Positions 32,190 through 44,990 of a DNA stretch of 64,000 nt are shown piece after piece. The notes under the pieces were generated by a model. It had not been told where the DNA came from and made no database searches. It saw only the letters and a list, made by a program, of their open reading frames with translations. Position 1 is the first letter of the stretch, and the number at the start of each line of letters is the position of its first letter. The DNA lies in contig NC_081338.1 of assembly GCF_022539665.2 (NCBI RefSeq), forward strand, positions 3,223,679-3,287,678. The letters run 5' to 3'. Source of the DNA: Daphnia carinata. Lineage: Eukaryota; Arthropoda; Branchiopoda; Diplostraca; Daphniidae. A program made the position numbers and the translations under genes.

Positions 32190-33112
32190 TATGATACAGC
32201 AATTATGTGATTGAATCATTCCAAAAAATGCAGTCAAAAACGATGCCTTCTATACTCTCATGCATGAAGATTCCGACTTATACGTAGACTTTACAGTTTC
32301 TTACGAAATGGACGGACTCGTTGTAAACCCAGATCGCTAATCAGTCCTATCACGTGATAATTTGTCTTGTGGCCCAGGTAATATTGCAGTAACAACAACA
32401 CTCTTGAGTTATGGATGATTTTGGCATTAGGAAAAAAATAAAAAAACAAAAATTAAACAAAAAAGAAACCGGTCACGGGCCGTCAGGACATTTGCCAAGT
32501 CTCTGAACGTCCTTGAGAATCTTCCAGTTGTTAGACAGTGGTGATCTAGACGGCCCAACGGGGACCCGAGAACAACCAGCCCACAGGAGGTGTTGGAGGA
32601 CCAGGCGAAATCAAAGCTGCATATTGATTTGCCAATGACATAAAGAGCCCTCTAATATCATGTTGCTACTGCAAATGGTCGCTTAGCTTCTCGGCTCTAG
32701 TCAATAAAAAATGAAATGAAAAACTAAAAAGGGTGGTGTATTTTTAGATAACACGAACCCGGCGAGTTTAATTTTAAAACAAGCTCCTGGCCTCTCCACC
32801 ATCAACTGCATCACCTCGGAACTAGAAGAGGAGAAAAACAAAATAAATGAAGAAAAGCTTCGGTCTTTCCAGACCTCACTCGAAAAAGTGGTGAACTCCT
32901 TTCCCAACTAAAAACATTTCGACGAAACCTATACAACACTCTGATGGTAACAGCATTTAAAAGGTAAACAATTGCCGTCCGAATGAACACAGCAACATGG
33001 CGAAGTATTAACAAAAAAAAAGAAAATAAGATCCATCTTCTCTCTTTTTTTTGTTTTCAAAGTGAGAACAGAAGGAGAAAGCAAAATACCTATTGGACAT
33101 GACCAATCTCCT

Positions 33113-33121
<9 letters not shown>

Positions 33122-33143
<22 letters not shown>
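33122..33143. repeat. TA microsatellite
   Basis: Eleven TA units in a row. Confidence 0.95.
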
Positions 33144-34458
33144 CAGTATAATTTTATTTATTTCGTTTTTCTCTATATAAACGACCAGGCGTCAGGAGCG
33201 AGAATGTGGAGCACGGCCGGCTCTAAACTTAGAGCTCTTTACCTCGACTGACTCACGGCTCTATTTGCGTCGGTGATGCGTGGGTGTCGATCGTCCCGAC
33301 AACTTCAAGACAAACACAAACGGGGGCTTTCTTAACTTGCTTCCCCGTGTCTTTGCGTATCGTGTGATTCATTTGGAAGCTCGAAGATTGTTGAGACACC
33401 TATGCGATGAGTCTTGTTACAATTGCCTTTTTTTTCTAATTCTTTTTCTTTTTTGAAAGGTTAGCCATTCGATGAGCCATCCCCACATTGTTTTGTTTTG
33501 TTTTTTGTCCGTCTTGGCTAAAGGTACAAACATGAGATGCGTAATCGTTTCTGGAATGAGATTGTGAACAAGGCAAATGCCTTCATCTATTTTCGTGTGA
33601 AAAAAAAAAAAACAAAAAAACAAAAAAAAACGAGAAGAATGAAGTCCCCCAATATCTTTTGGATTACGCTTTTACCTTATCCTGGACAACATTTGCATCT
33701 CTGTTCAGCACCTACTTGGGACCGATGAAGGCGGAACTATACGCTACTGGAATTAAAGAGGGGGGTCTCTGCATGGTTGCTAACTAGTATGAGATTTGTT
33801 TTGTTTTGTTTTTTCCTCGAAAAATGTTCAAAGGGAAGCTAAGATCAAACGTAAGGGCCAAGAAAAAATCAGACAGCTCATTAGCTAAATGGCGACTGAC
33901 CCTTTTGCGGCCGGCTCATCGTTCGCACACTTCCAGCTGGCACACACAGGCCGCCTTCTTGTGCGCGACACTCGCTCCGTCCGTTTCGTCACCGGTGTGA
34001 AGCTTTAGAAAGAAATGCTTCTCGTTCCACACTGCTTTCAGGTCACACCCACAATCTCAAGACGCTGTCTGGAATCCTTCCGCCGGCTGGAAGGGAGAGT
34101 CTCATTGGCCCTATATTTGGTCATTTCAAACGGTCTGTTGGGTGCAAACTGAATAACGCAGAAAAAAAAGGGATCTTTTCAAAATCATTGTGATGTCCTC
34201 AAAGTGATGACAAATCATCACGTAGATTGTCAGCCGATGGACAGGCAACGTCCTATCCTGAAAAAAAAAAAAAAAAAAGAGTTCTCTTATACGCCATCGA
34301 TCACGATAGAAATCCCATAACGGGACATTTGCTTGCCGCTATCCGAATAATTAAAATTTTCTTTTTGAAAACAAAAAAAAAATGTGAAGGCAACATATTT
34401 GACTTGTTTTTTTTTCTATACTTCAAAGTGCCCGGGTCTATTTCTGAGACGTGAAAGA

Positions 34459-34473
34459 GGGGGGGGGGGGGGG
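34459..34473. repeat. 15-base G homopolymer
   Basis: Uninterrupted run of G; prone to length error. Confidence 0.9.
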
Positions 34474-35639
34474 AGAACACATGTGTTACCGTAGAAGAAG
34501 AGAAAAAAAAGGGAAAGAGATAAATGAGAAGAAGAAAAGATTGTCGGCTGTCACCGTGCCCTCGTTCATCGAGGTCACATTCCTCGCCCTTTTTGCTCGC
34601 AAAAGTCTCTTCACTTTCGAAAAGTGTTCGCTGAGGGATGTTGTGCCGTTTGCAGCAGGGAGATCGTTCGCTGCTGCTTAGTTTGATACACAGGCCGGGA
34701 TGATTCACGGCTAAACTTAGAAAATAACCAACAGATCATTTGTTGTTCTGCATAACACATGGTATAACCTTTAAGAGAAAGAACAAAAAAAACAAAAACG
34801 ACACTCAATAACAACGTGAACCACGTTGGTAGCTATATGTAGAATACCAATTGTATAACTTCTTTTAAAAAAAAAGAAAGAAATGATTAAGCTTTTTTTT
34901 AGTATTATTTTCTCCGACATCTGGCTCTGAGCGTGACGAATTCGTGCCGCTATGTCTGTTAAATTCTACCTTTAATGCCAACACCTCTCGTTAAAGATTT
35001 TCCAAAAATCTGTTGGCCATCGTTTGACAAAAAGAAAAAAAGAAGAAAAAAAACGATGACATGATTCCGTTTCTCTGTGAGTGGGGGGCTGCGAACTAGG
35101 CCGCGGGAGTGAGCGGGTTGAAAAGCGCGTCAAACGTTCTATCGCACGGGCCGCTGCTAGCGATGCGCTGTCGGCGCCGAGTGAAAAATAGCTATTGAGC
35201 GCATCGGTCTATAATTAAACCTAAGAAGTTTGTGGGGGGGTTAAAAAGAAAAAAAGAAAAAAAAAAAAGATATACTAGAACCATCCCAAAAGTCGAAGAG
35301 GAAAAGGGCGTGGTCAAGAGGAAAAGCATTGAAGATTCACGCCGGAAAAGAAGCAAGGGGGCAAAGCAATTTGAAAAAAGGCCGCAAAAGGGAGGTACGA
35401 TGCACGTGGATTCTCGATGACGATTGGATGGCCTTTCGCACACACGACTCACCGTTTTTGCCCGTCTTCTTCGCCGGCCAACAGTTTTTCTTTTTTGTTT
35501 TTTTTTGTTTTTTTCGGGTGGTGCTGTAACGTGTCATATGATTTGTTTTCGTTCTTTCTTTTTGTGAACTTGACCCCCGCACACGTCCCTCCACCCTATA
35601 TTACACGGGGTGGGAGCATGGCTAGTCCTCACTAAAAGC

Positions 35640-35822
35640 TCTCAGCTAAAGCAGAACCGTTCGCTCCAGCATCGCCGCCGCCGCCGCAGCAGCAGGGATA
35701 GAAACCCAGTGCCTTAACCTGTCTCGACGCTAGTTGGTTACCGACTCTGTGACCTAACACACGTACTTACTTTCACTCGTCTCTTTCCACCGTTTTGATT
35801 TAACGAGTACCCGTTCAAGCCG
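35640..35822 (+). other. probable 5' UTR exon of the muscle LIM gene
   Basis: Ends in a good donor (CCG|GTAAGA) and can join the acceptor at 36640 (GGACAG|AACC), 18 bases before the ATG. The 5' limit is a guess. Confidence 0.45.
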
Positions 35823-36451
35823 GTAAGAAACACCATCGTCTTTTTATCTCCTGTCCTATCTGTTCGAAAAATTTTGCCCAGAGCCAGCGTGTTTTTGGCT
35901 TTTAATTCCAAATGCTAATTTTAGTTTATTGACATCGCAAGTATTTTTTTTGGGGGGGGGGATAGCCATCGCATACAAAACATTGGGTAAAAGTTTGTTT
36001 TGTTTTTGTTGTCTCTTGTGCCACGTCACAAAGTTATTGGCTGGGGATGGCAAATAACGACATTCTATTTGGCGCGTCGTTCAATTTTTCTGTAACGTTC
36101 CACGCCAATGGAATAAGGAAAAATATTTCCTGTCGCTTTGGAAATGTTGTTTGTCATTTTTGGCTCGATCATTTTGCTTCTTGAAAATCCTTAGGATAGG
36201 ATTTTTTTTTGTTTTTGTTTTTGCCTTTTGTTATTGTTTAAGGTGGGTAGTGACGCGTGTGTGTTGGCCGTATCTAACACCACGAAGCCGTGCGTGTCTA
36301 TTACCCCCAGACGATCCCCCGCTGCCGTTTTTGCCCGTTAGATTTTTTTGGGATCTAATTTTAAACACTGAAAACGAGTCAGACCCCAGCACGGCCATGT
36401 AAACCAGAGATACATATACAACACGGGAAAACGGGGGCGGTCCAATGAGGT

Positions 36452-36461
36452 CCTTATATGG
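36452..36461. promoter_or_regulatory. CArG box (SRF site) in intron 1 of the LIM gene
   Basis: CCTTATATGG matches CC(A/T)6GG exactly and sits in the centre of a palindrome with arms GAGGTCC / GGACCTC. CArG boxes drive muscle genes through SRF in animals. Confidence 0.6.
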
Positions 36462-36658
36462 ACCTCCCTGCTACTTGATACGTTTTCTCTCTCAAACGTT
36501 GGCGCATCCTTTAAAAATAAAAAAATGGCGTCGGCGATATGTCGCGTGTTTTAGGGCGATCCGTCAGGATATTTGCAGTGTTTTTTGTTAGGGAAATGAT
36601 CACTCATTTGTCCGTTTCATTTGAATTTGGGGGAGGACAGAACCTTTAGCACTTCAAG

Positions 36659-39600
36659 ATGCCTTTCGCCCCTGCCGAGATCCCCAAGTGCCCGAAGTGC
36701 TCCAAGTCCGTGTACGCCGCCGAAGAGCGCGTAGCCGGTGGCTTGAAATGGCACAAGCAGTGCTTCAAATGCGGTAATGTTAACACACACACACGAAACA
36801 ACGTTCGAAACCCACACATTTTATTTATTTATTTAATTTTTTTTTTTTGAAATGTTTTAAAATGATAAAATCCTATAGGCCTGTGCAACAAGATGTTGGA
36901 CTCGACCAACGCCAACACTCACGAGAATGAGCTCTTCTGCAAGGTTTGTCACGCTCGCAAGTACGGACCTAAGGGATACGGATTCGGCGGTGGTGCTGGC
37001 GCCTTGAGCATGGACACCGGTGAACATCTGGGCAACACTCAGTCCGTCTCGTAAGTCCTGACATTCTCATTTTTTTTCTCCTCTTTAAAAAAAAAAAAAA
37101 AATTTCAATGGGTGGATTTTTAACAACATTTTTTTGTATACATACATATATATCAAAGCGTAGCCTACGTTACACATGACCAATCGTCGTTCTATAACCG
37201 ATTAGCTCAAATCCTTTGTGTACATTTCAACAAACAAAAAAAAAAAAAGCAGAAGCCAATTCGTTTTTATTTTTCTTAATTACTTATTAATTCGTGGCAT
37301 TTGTTTTTATTTTATTTTTTTTGGTTTGTGAACGGTTGACTTAACGCCAATCGCGCGCTTCATTCAAATTTTTTAGCTTCTTTTTTTTTTTTTTTGGCCC
37401 ACCCACCAACAGCATTCATAAAATTATTGTCGGGGCCCGATTTGAAACCAATCCAATCCGATGGGCAAATCAATTTTTCATTGATCGAAAGTTTTAATTT
37501 TAATTCTTTGCTATAATACGAAGAAATTTATAAATCAGGTCGGGGGCTAATGAAAAAAAACAAAAAACAAAAGGGCGTTCCTTACACCACTTCGTGTTTT
37601 TTAGTTGTTTTGACTTTGTTGTTAGCATCTAATTGTCGTCGACAATCGATGAGACGAGCAAGAAATATTCAAAAAGAGTGACGTGTTGTCTCTCTCTCTC
37701 TCTCTTTCTTTTTTCCCTTCTTTTTTTCCCCATGTTTGGTTCCTGTTCTCACATTAGAAACAAGCCGATCGACGCTGTTTACGGGCCTAAGCCTTGAACG
37801 CGCCAGTAGTAAGGAGAACGCCACGTTGCAAACACACACACACACACACACCTTTACTGCCTATTAAAAAAAAAAACAAGACTCGAAAAAAAAAAAAAGA
37901 AAATAATAAGACAAAAGAACAAGAACCACAGACTCCCATTATCCTCCCCTTTATGCGTAATTTTCTTAAAGAAATTCAAATTTTGCGCGCTTTTTAAATA
38001 CTTTTTCTTTGCCCTTCGATTCGAAATTTGAAAATGACGGCTTTATTTTCTGAGTTCTTAAACTGACTGATCTTCCTCGCTGTATACGATTGACATCCCT
38101 CCTTTTTGGCTTTAGAAAAAATGTTTAAACTTTTCTCTTTTCCGTTCAATCTCTTAGCCCTTTCCGCTTAAATTTTTGGTTCGTATTTTTTTTTTTTTAA
38201 ATTTTGATTTGATGTGGCGTTACAATTATCTACCACCATTGGTTTCAGTCAAAATAAAAAAATGAAGAAAAAGAATTTTCTTCCACGTCTTGTGATCCGT
38301 AAAATTTTCAATTCCACTTTTTGCGTCATGACGTCACTCTTAGCCCCGTGTGTGTCCAATCGGCGTTGATGATTACGGCGCTACCCGTTCGTATATACAG
38401 TATATATACATATCAGATCAGGTATTTGTGTGTGTGGAAGACGAAAGCAGAAGATAAAGGTTTGAAATTCTCCTCCAGTATTTTTTAATCAGCACAAAAC
38501 ATATATATTTTTTTTTAATTCTTTCTAATTCGTCTTTGAGCTATTTGGCACTTTTGGCTGATTGCTAGCGCAGCGCGAAACAAATTTCGTTTGCAGAATT
38601 GATTAAAAAAAAAAAAGAAAATGATTTAACGGTTTTTTTTAAAAAAAAGGAACGGGGATATCTTGGCCTTTTAATTGAATTAATTTCATTTACAATTCCT
38701 CCCTCACCGTCACCTCTCACTCTTGGTTGCTAGTCTGCCAGAGCTCTGGAGTTTGATCGTTTTCGTAACATGTGCACACGTCACGTGTGTCCGTGTAATT
38801 CATTAAGATTTGGCTGAATTTTATTTTATTTTTTATTTTTTTTCTCCAGTTTCTGTCTCTCTCTCTCACTTTGTTGCTTTCATATCGTTTTTTCTTTTAA
38901 AAAATTGACACTCACCACATCGGTATCTATATAGCATCACTTATTAAAAAAAAACAAAAAACTTCACGATTGTGACTGTCTATCACCTTTTATTTTTTTC
39001 GTTTATTTTTGGTTTTTGGTTTCTTTTTAATTTTCTTTGATGAAATAACCAGCCGCGAACGAAAAGAGTTCAAACATTAGAATTTTTGACGATGCACAAA
39101 AAGTAAAAATGATAATAATACTCTTCAGTTGATACTGATGTGCACATAACAAAGTCCATGAATGAGAAGAGAAAGAACGGCCATCAAGTGTTAATGATTG
39201 CCGTCGTATCGGATGGTAATGGGATAAGGAACTGCCCTGTATTTTTTTTTTTGTTTTACGAGCCCTTCGATTATTTTTATAAATTTCTTTTTTTCCCCTC
39301 ATCTAAAAATCAATTTTCAGCATATCATTCCAAATTTCAAATGAGAAAAAAAAAAAAGAAAGTAAATCTAGGCAAATTGTCTTTTTGAAATTGTTTTATT
39401 TTCTTCAAAATTTATTTCCGCATTGGCGGGACAATCAAAACGAATGGAATTGATTGTCGGATTGAATTTTCATTCATAATCTGCTCCTACCTACATATTG
39501 GACAATTAGATGCCTGATGTTCTGCTCTCTTTTTTTTCCACATTCCTTGTCATTCGTATTTGGCTTTTTCCCATCTCTTTTTTTTTTCGATATTGGGAGT

Positions 39601-42600
39601 CCCTTTTCCCGTTGCTATTTCACATCATTTGACAGTCCCCAATTCTATAGTTGATTTTCTTTTCGATAGTAAACGCAAATTCCAGATCTCGTTTAAAAAA
39701 AAAAAAGAGAGAGTCGCGTCGTATTTACCTTCTCCTTTGCCCTTAAACGCTACGACTAGCACGACACACTCGATTTAACTCTTACTAAACACACACACAC
39801 GAAAGACGAAGCAATATTCACACTCACGCTTTACCGATAATGCGCTTATTTACCTGCTGCTACAAAGCGATAAACACATTATTTTTTTTTTGTTTTGTTT
39901 TGCCCACGTTCATCTTTGAAAGCTTCGACAGCTTCTGTGATTTGATAGGAATCTTTAAACGCATTGACTAAAAAAAAAAACAATACATAAGGGAAAACAT
40001 TAAAAATTAATAGAACGCTTGGCTTTCAATTGTGCCCTCACATTTGTTTTTTTGCGGCATGATGTTGATATTTTCATATGGGGTGTGGTCGAAAACGAAA
40101 TAACTCAGCTTCAAATAACTCGGAATTTTTCGATTGACGTTCTATCCAGTTTTCGGGGAAATTCGATTGTTTACTTCATTTGCTGTGTAAATGAAAACAA
40201 GACATAAATATTTACGTGTGGTGTTTCGTAGTCTTACGAATGATAAACAATGACAACGACTTTCGTCTCGAACTGGAATGAAAAACCATCGAGCTTTTTG
40301 CCTGAACGTTTTTGGCAGTTCTGTTCCAGGACAGACTTTGATTTTTAATCTGTTTTCTATCCGTCATCAAACGATTTTAACAATTTTTTTTTTTGTTTTC
40401 GTTTAATCTTTCTTTTACCCGCGATCACGATAAACAGCAACCGTCCGGTCCCGATTGCCGAGAAGCCCGTGCCCCAAGCTCCGGCCGGAGAAGGATGTCC
40501 TCGCTGCGGAGGCCACGTCTACGAAGCTGAAAGGATGTTGGCCGGAGGACGGGTATATTATTTTAAAAAATGATCTCATTTTTCAAATTATTGATTCAAA
40601 TATTTTAATGTTTCCCCTTTTTTAAATTTTTAGTCATGGCACAAGAAGTGCTACAAGTGCAAGGACTGCCGCAAGCATTTGGATTCGACCAATTGCTGCG
40701 AAGCGCCCGACAAAGAGATTTACTGTAAACGTACGTATATGCCCTTTCTCGATAACGATAGGTTTCTTTTAAGAAACGTGTTCCATAAGATGATCTAATA
40801 ACGTGGGAGTAAAAAACAAAAAACGAAGTAGAAAAGAAAATGATTGGATGAAATTCATTAGTGTGCTACGGCAAGAAGTTTGGACCGTCCGGCTACGGTT
40901 TTGGCCAAGGTGCCGGTATCTTGCAGAGCGACGCTCTGACAGTTTCGAGGTATATATATCCTAAGAAAAAAGTTCCATAACAGTCGAAGACAAATAAAAT
41001 CAAAACAGCAAACACTGAATGAATAAAAAAAAAAAACAGCAAAGAAATGGCTTGAATTTTAACGATGGCTTCAAGAATTTTTTGCGCTCATCTTACAACA
41101 AACCAATACGAAATAATTCATTCCGCTAAACTTTAAAAAACAAATTCATTCCGATTTAATGTAGTATTAAAGCTTGGCTGTATCTATATAACCTGTCTAA
41201 CACATAACTTTTTCTTTCTTTACCTCCTTTTTTTTTCAATTTTCCAAAACCCATTTTGGGGATGAACTTCCGATGGTTCGCTCGACCCCCGCTGATCATG
41301 GCAAAATAAAACATAAAACATTATTTAAACCTTTTCCGGCCTATAAAAAATAATCCAGTTTGCTATGCCAAACAATTCGGCCCGATTGGCTATGGCTTTG
41401 GCACAACACTTACCTCCGATGTAGATCGCCTCGATAAGGGGTAGGTCTGCCCGCTGCTTTAATATTTATCGATTGAACTGCTTCCATTCTTTTTCTTGCT
41501 TGTTTACACTCTGTACAATAGACTCATCTGATTTGAATTGAAAAATCGTTTTATACACTCGCCATATTAACAATTGCTTTTGATTGTTTGACGCAATAGC
41601 GATGCGGAAAAGATGAGACCGAGCCGGCCGGATTTGGGGGTCATCAAGGCCGTCGAAGGCCAGGATGGTTGCCCGCGCTGCGGTGGAGCCGTTTTTGCCG
41701 CTGAACAAATGTTGGCTCGCGGAACGGTAAAACATTGTTTAGTTATAAAGCCTCATTTCCATATTTAAAATCACGTGATTCATTGCTTTGGATAGGTGTG
41801 GCACAAGACTTGCTTCAACTGCAAGGAGTGTCATCGTGTCTTGGACTCGGTGCTGGCCTGTGACGGACCAGATCGCGACGTCTACTGCAAGCTCTGCTAT
41901 GCCAAGAAATTCGGCCCTAAAGGCTACGGATTCGGCGCTGGTGGCGCTTTCCTGATGGCCGATTCCATCCCGTACGTGACTTCAACCTTCACATTTATTC
42001 ACAAGATCCAGCATTTTTATGCGATCATTTTCTTTGATACAAACAAACAGGAATGGAATGGAAATGGCATTCAAATCGATTGATACCAAGACCATCAAGG
42101 CTCCCGAAGGCCAGGGATGCCCTCGCTGCGGTGGATGCGTCTTTGCGGCTGAAATGATGCTTTCCAAGGGACAGGTGTGTTTTTGCAAAATCATCGAAAT
42201 AAGAAAACCTCGTGTAATTTTCTTTTAAAAATCCCTCAAACAAAATCTCAGGAATGGCATAAACTGTGCTTTAATTGTGCTGATTGCCATCGGCCACTTG
42301 ATTCGGTTTTGGCCTGCGACGGCCCTAACAAGGATATTTATTGCAAGGCTTGCTACGGCAAGCGATGGGGACCGAAAGGTTTCGGTTACGGACACGCCCC
42401 AACTTTGGTATGCACGTCGGGAAGTGCTGATGTGCCCGTCGAGGCCAAGCAAGGCATCAAGGCTCCCGAAGGCGAAGGCTGCCCTCGATGCGGTTTCTTC
42501 GTCTACGCTGCTGAGCAGATGATTAGCAAGACCCGAGTAAGTTTTGTTTTGTTCTTTTCAATTTACCTCATTATGAAAAAACAAGTGATTGGAAAACAAA

Positions 42601-42789
42601 AAAATATTGCGACGTTAGATCTGGCACAAACGCTGTTTCAATTGCGGTGATTGTCACCGTTCGTTGGACTCGACCAACCTGAACGACGGTCAAGACAATG
42701 AGATTTACTGTGCCGGTTGCTATCGCAAAAAATACGGACCCCATGGCGTCGGTTACGGAATGGGTGCTGGAGCTCTCCAGACTTTTTAA
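36659..42789 (+). CDS. Mlp84B: muscle LIM protein, five LIM domains (Mlp84B type)
   Basis: Long form exons: 36659-36773, 36879-37050, 40438-40552, 40634-40730, 40862-40949, 41600-41726, 41796-41971, 42051-42174, 42252-42536, 42619-42789, giving 489 residues (fly Mlp84B is about 495). Each of five LIM domains follows CPxC..WHKxCF/YxCxxC..C-x2-C and is trailed by the Gly-rich YGPKGYGFG motif. LIM1 starts [20 protein letters not shown]. These proteins sit at Z-discs and stabilise muscle. Two splice choices are visible: exon 37758-37797 ends the protein after LIM1 (108 residues, like fly Mlp60A), and 41359-41440 can replace 40862-40949. All phases match. A CArG box lies in intron 1. Confidence 0.93.
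37758..37797 (+). CDS. alternative terminal exon, single-LIM short isoform
   Basis: Follows CATTAG; joined to the donor at 37050 it reads [13 protein letters not shown]-stop. It completes a one-LIM protein of 108 residues. The ending resembles the short Mlp60A/CRP-like form. An AC microsatellite follows at 37832-37851. Confidence 0.8.
41359..41440 (+). CDS. mutually exclusive exon 5b of the LIM gene
   Basis: Between CCAG and GTAGGT, 82 bases, same phases as exon 5a (88 bases). It codes [20 protein letters not shown], the homologue of 5a's [20 protein letters not shown]. Both begin with the last two Cys ligands of LIM2, so only one can be used. The isoform would have 487 residues. Confidence 0.8.
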
Positions 42790-44990
42790 AAGAAAATGAA
42801 AAACGAAAGTTTGTTCGACGATGATTGTTGATGGTGGCACGACGAAACGCGCGCTGTCCGCTGCTTCAGACCCCAACACAAAAAAAAAAAAAAAAAAAAA
42901 AAAAAAATAGAAAAAGATAATTAATCAACGCTTTTTTTGAAATGGAATGAGGAAATCTTTTCTATAATTAAAACACACACACAAAAAAAAAAAAGAAGAA
43001 AAGGGAATAATTTTTCAAGCTTTTTGATATACGTGTCCGAAAAAGAGTCTTAATTTACCCAACCAAAAATAATCCACACTGTTCAATCCTTTTTGATTGT
43101 TGTTTCTCCTTCCGCTCGAGTTTGTCCTCCTCTAAAATGACTTAAATACTAATGGATCATTTATCTCTTTATATTCGGTAGCTATCTAGTTTCTTAATGG
43201 CAAGCCATTTCTTTTTGCAAAATGTCATTTTTTTGTTTTTGTTTTTTTTTTGAATTTCGAAGTGAAAATGTTCCTCTTATTCACGGAATGAGTCGTTCTA
43301 GTCCCTCATTTTATACGTGCATCTTATCGAGAAGCCCTTAAAAAAAAAGAAGAATGAAATCAAAATTGAATGACGGATAGAGAAAAGAGAGAGAAAGAAA
43401 ACGACAACAGGTGACGCTTAGGTTCCCATTTCTTGGACATTTCTCTTTTCATTTTTTAATATTTTTTTTATCCTTTTTGGGGTTTGTTTATTTCTTTTTT
43501 CTGTTTGGCTTTTGATATTATTATTTGATGCTGCTATTTTCTTATTATTTATAAAACACATGTTGAATTTTTTATGTTATTTGAAGGAGAGCGCGCATGT
43601 GTATGATGACGATGTGTCCGAGCGTGATGAAAAGAAGGCCATGTATGTATAACGATTGTTTTGATTATTAATTTGTTTGGCATCGTCCTTTTTTTTTTTT
43701 TTTAATTTAGATATTTCTTTTTTTAAACTTTTATTTTCATTGCCTTATTATATACATACTTTGCGGCTTTTGGCGACCATTTGAAATTGATGTCCACCCA
43801 ACAAGAACAACCATAACGAACAGACACATGTTTCTAATGACTTTATACCGTCTTTATATATACAAAACAAACAAAAAAATAACACGCGCTGACAGCTGAT
43901 TAAAAAAAAAAAACAGAAACAAAAACTTTTTCTCTCTTTTTTTTTAAATTCCAATTTCCACCTTTTGATTTTCACCCCTTAACTTCTTGTAGTAGCTTCC
44001 TTCTTCCGTTAAAGAATATCAGACTTTAAAAAAAAAAAATTAGTTTGTTTTGTTTTTTCCCATATCGCTTGATATAATGTAGGACAGTTCTTTTTTCCGA
44101 ATGCTTGGCATCGTTAATCATTTCGGTTCAGACTTTTGAAAAGCATTGCAAACACGAAACTTGAGACGTTTTTGGATGGGGGAGGGGATGCAGGGCTTTT
44201 GTTATCATCATTTCTTTTTTTTTTTATCTTTGCCTGTTGTTGTCTGTCGGGTCACACACAAACACACACAGATAAGTCGAGCAACATCATCTGACTGAGA
44301 GCGAACGAAACAACGAAGCTTACACTGCCTTGAAATACACGAAGAATTTCTAGCTGATTGATTATATACTTTCAAAAAAAAATCATCGCGCTACGATTTA
44401 AAAAAAAAAACAGGTCCTTCGTTTTATTATTTTATATTAAAATCCATGCATTAGCCGAACGACAAACCCAAATAGGAAAAACAGCAGATGGAACATTGAA
44501 ATTTCGGATTTGGTTCAACAAAAATATTGTATCTAATAATGGTACAGATCGCCTATTTAGAATTGATGCCCATTCTTCTACGGCAGTTGACGAAAAAAAT
44601 AGGAAACAAACAACAGCGTATACACAAGTACTACATGGAGCTGGTACGTCGCTATTGTTTGTTGACTATGAGATTTCAGGTAGCTTCGAAATAGGAATGC
44701 CCTCTGAAAGAGAAACTTTCACCGTTCTTTCGGCGATCTGTACACACAGAGGGGGGAGATATTTGACCCACCTAGAAATTTGTTCCTTTAAAGAATAGGA
44801 CACCAAAACGGCCCCGCCTTATAATGGTTTTCGGGGGAAAACGGAAAAAAAACATACCGAATTCATAGAAAAAAAATATTTTTGTGCTCTAGGCTATTTT
44901 ATATTGTATGGTAGTAGAACTGTGTATGATTCTTTCAACAACAAAAAATAGTAATGGAATCTCTTGGTATTGGCGCCGGAATGAAAAGGC
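42790..44990. other. 3' UTR of the LIM gene and spacer
   Basis: Long A-run at 42880-42907, then low-complexity DNA. A 146-codon frame at 44358-44798 (plus) is unsupported by any family. Probably mostly the LIM 3' UTR. Confidence 0.5.

Larger units (their letters stand above)
32190..35639. other. large intergenic region upstream of the muscle LIM gene
   Basis: About 3.4 kb with no supported gene. It contains an 11-unit TA microsatellite (33122-33143), many A/T homopolymers, a 15-G run (34459-34473) and a CTATATAAAC TATA-like motif near 33173. It probably holds regulatory DNA of the LIM gene. Confidence 0.5.

Noticed and set aside
32461-32690. GC-richer patch downstream of WASHC3 that looked like an RNA gene or old element
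   Set aside because: No cloverleaf, rRNA signature or terminal repeats could be found by eye.
44358-44798. 146-codon plus-strand frame between the LIM gene and LRR-A
   Set aside because: No recognisable family or signal; starts in A-rich DNA and lies in the probable LIM 3' flank. Not excluded without transcripts.
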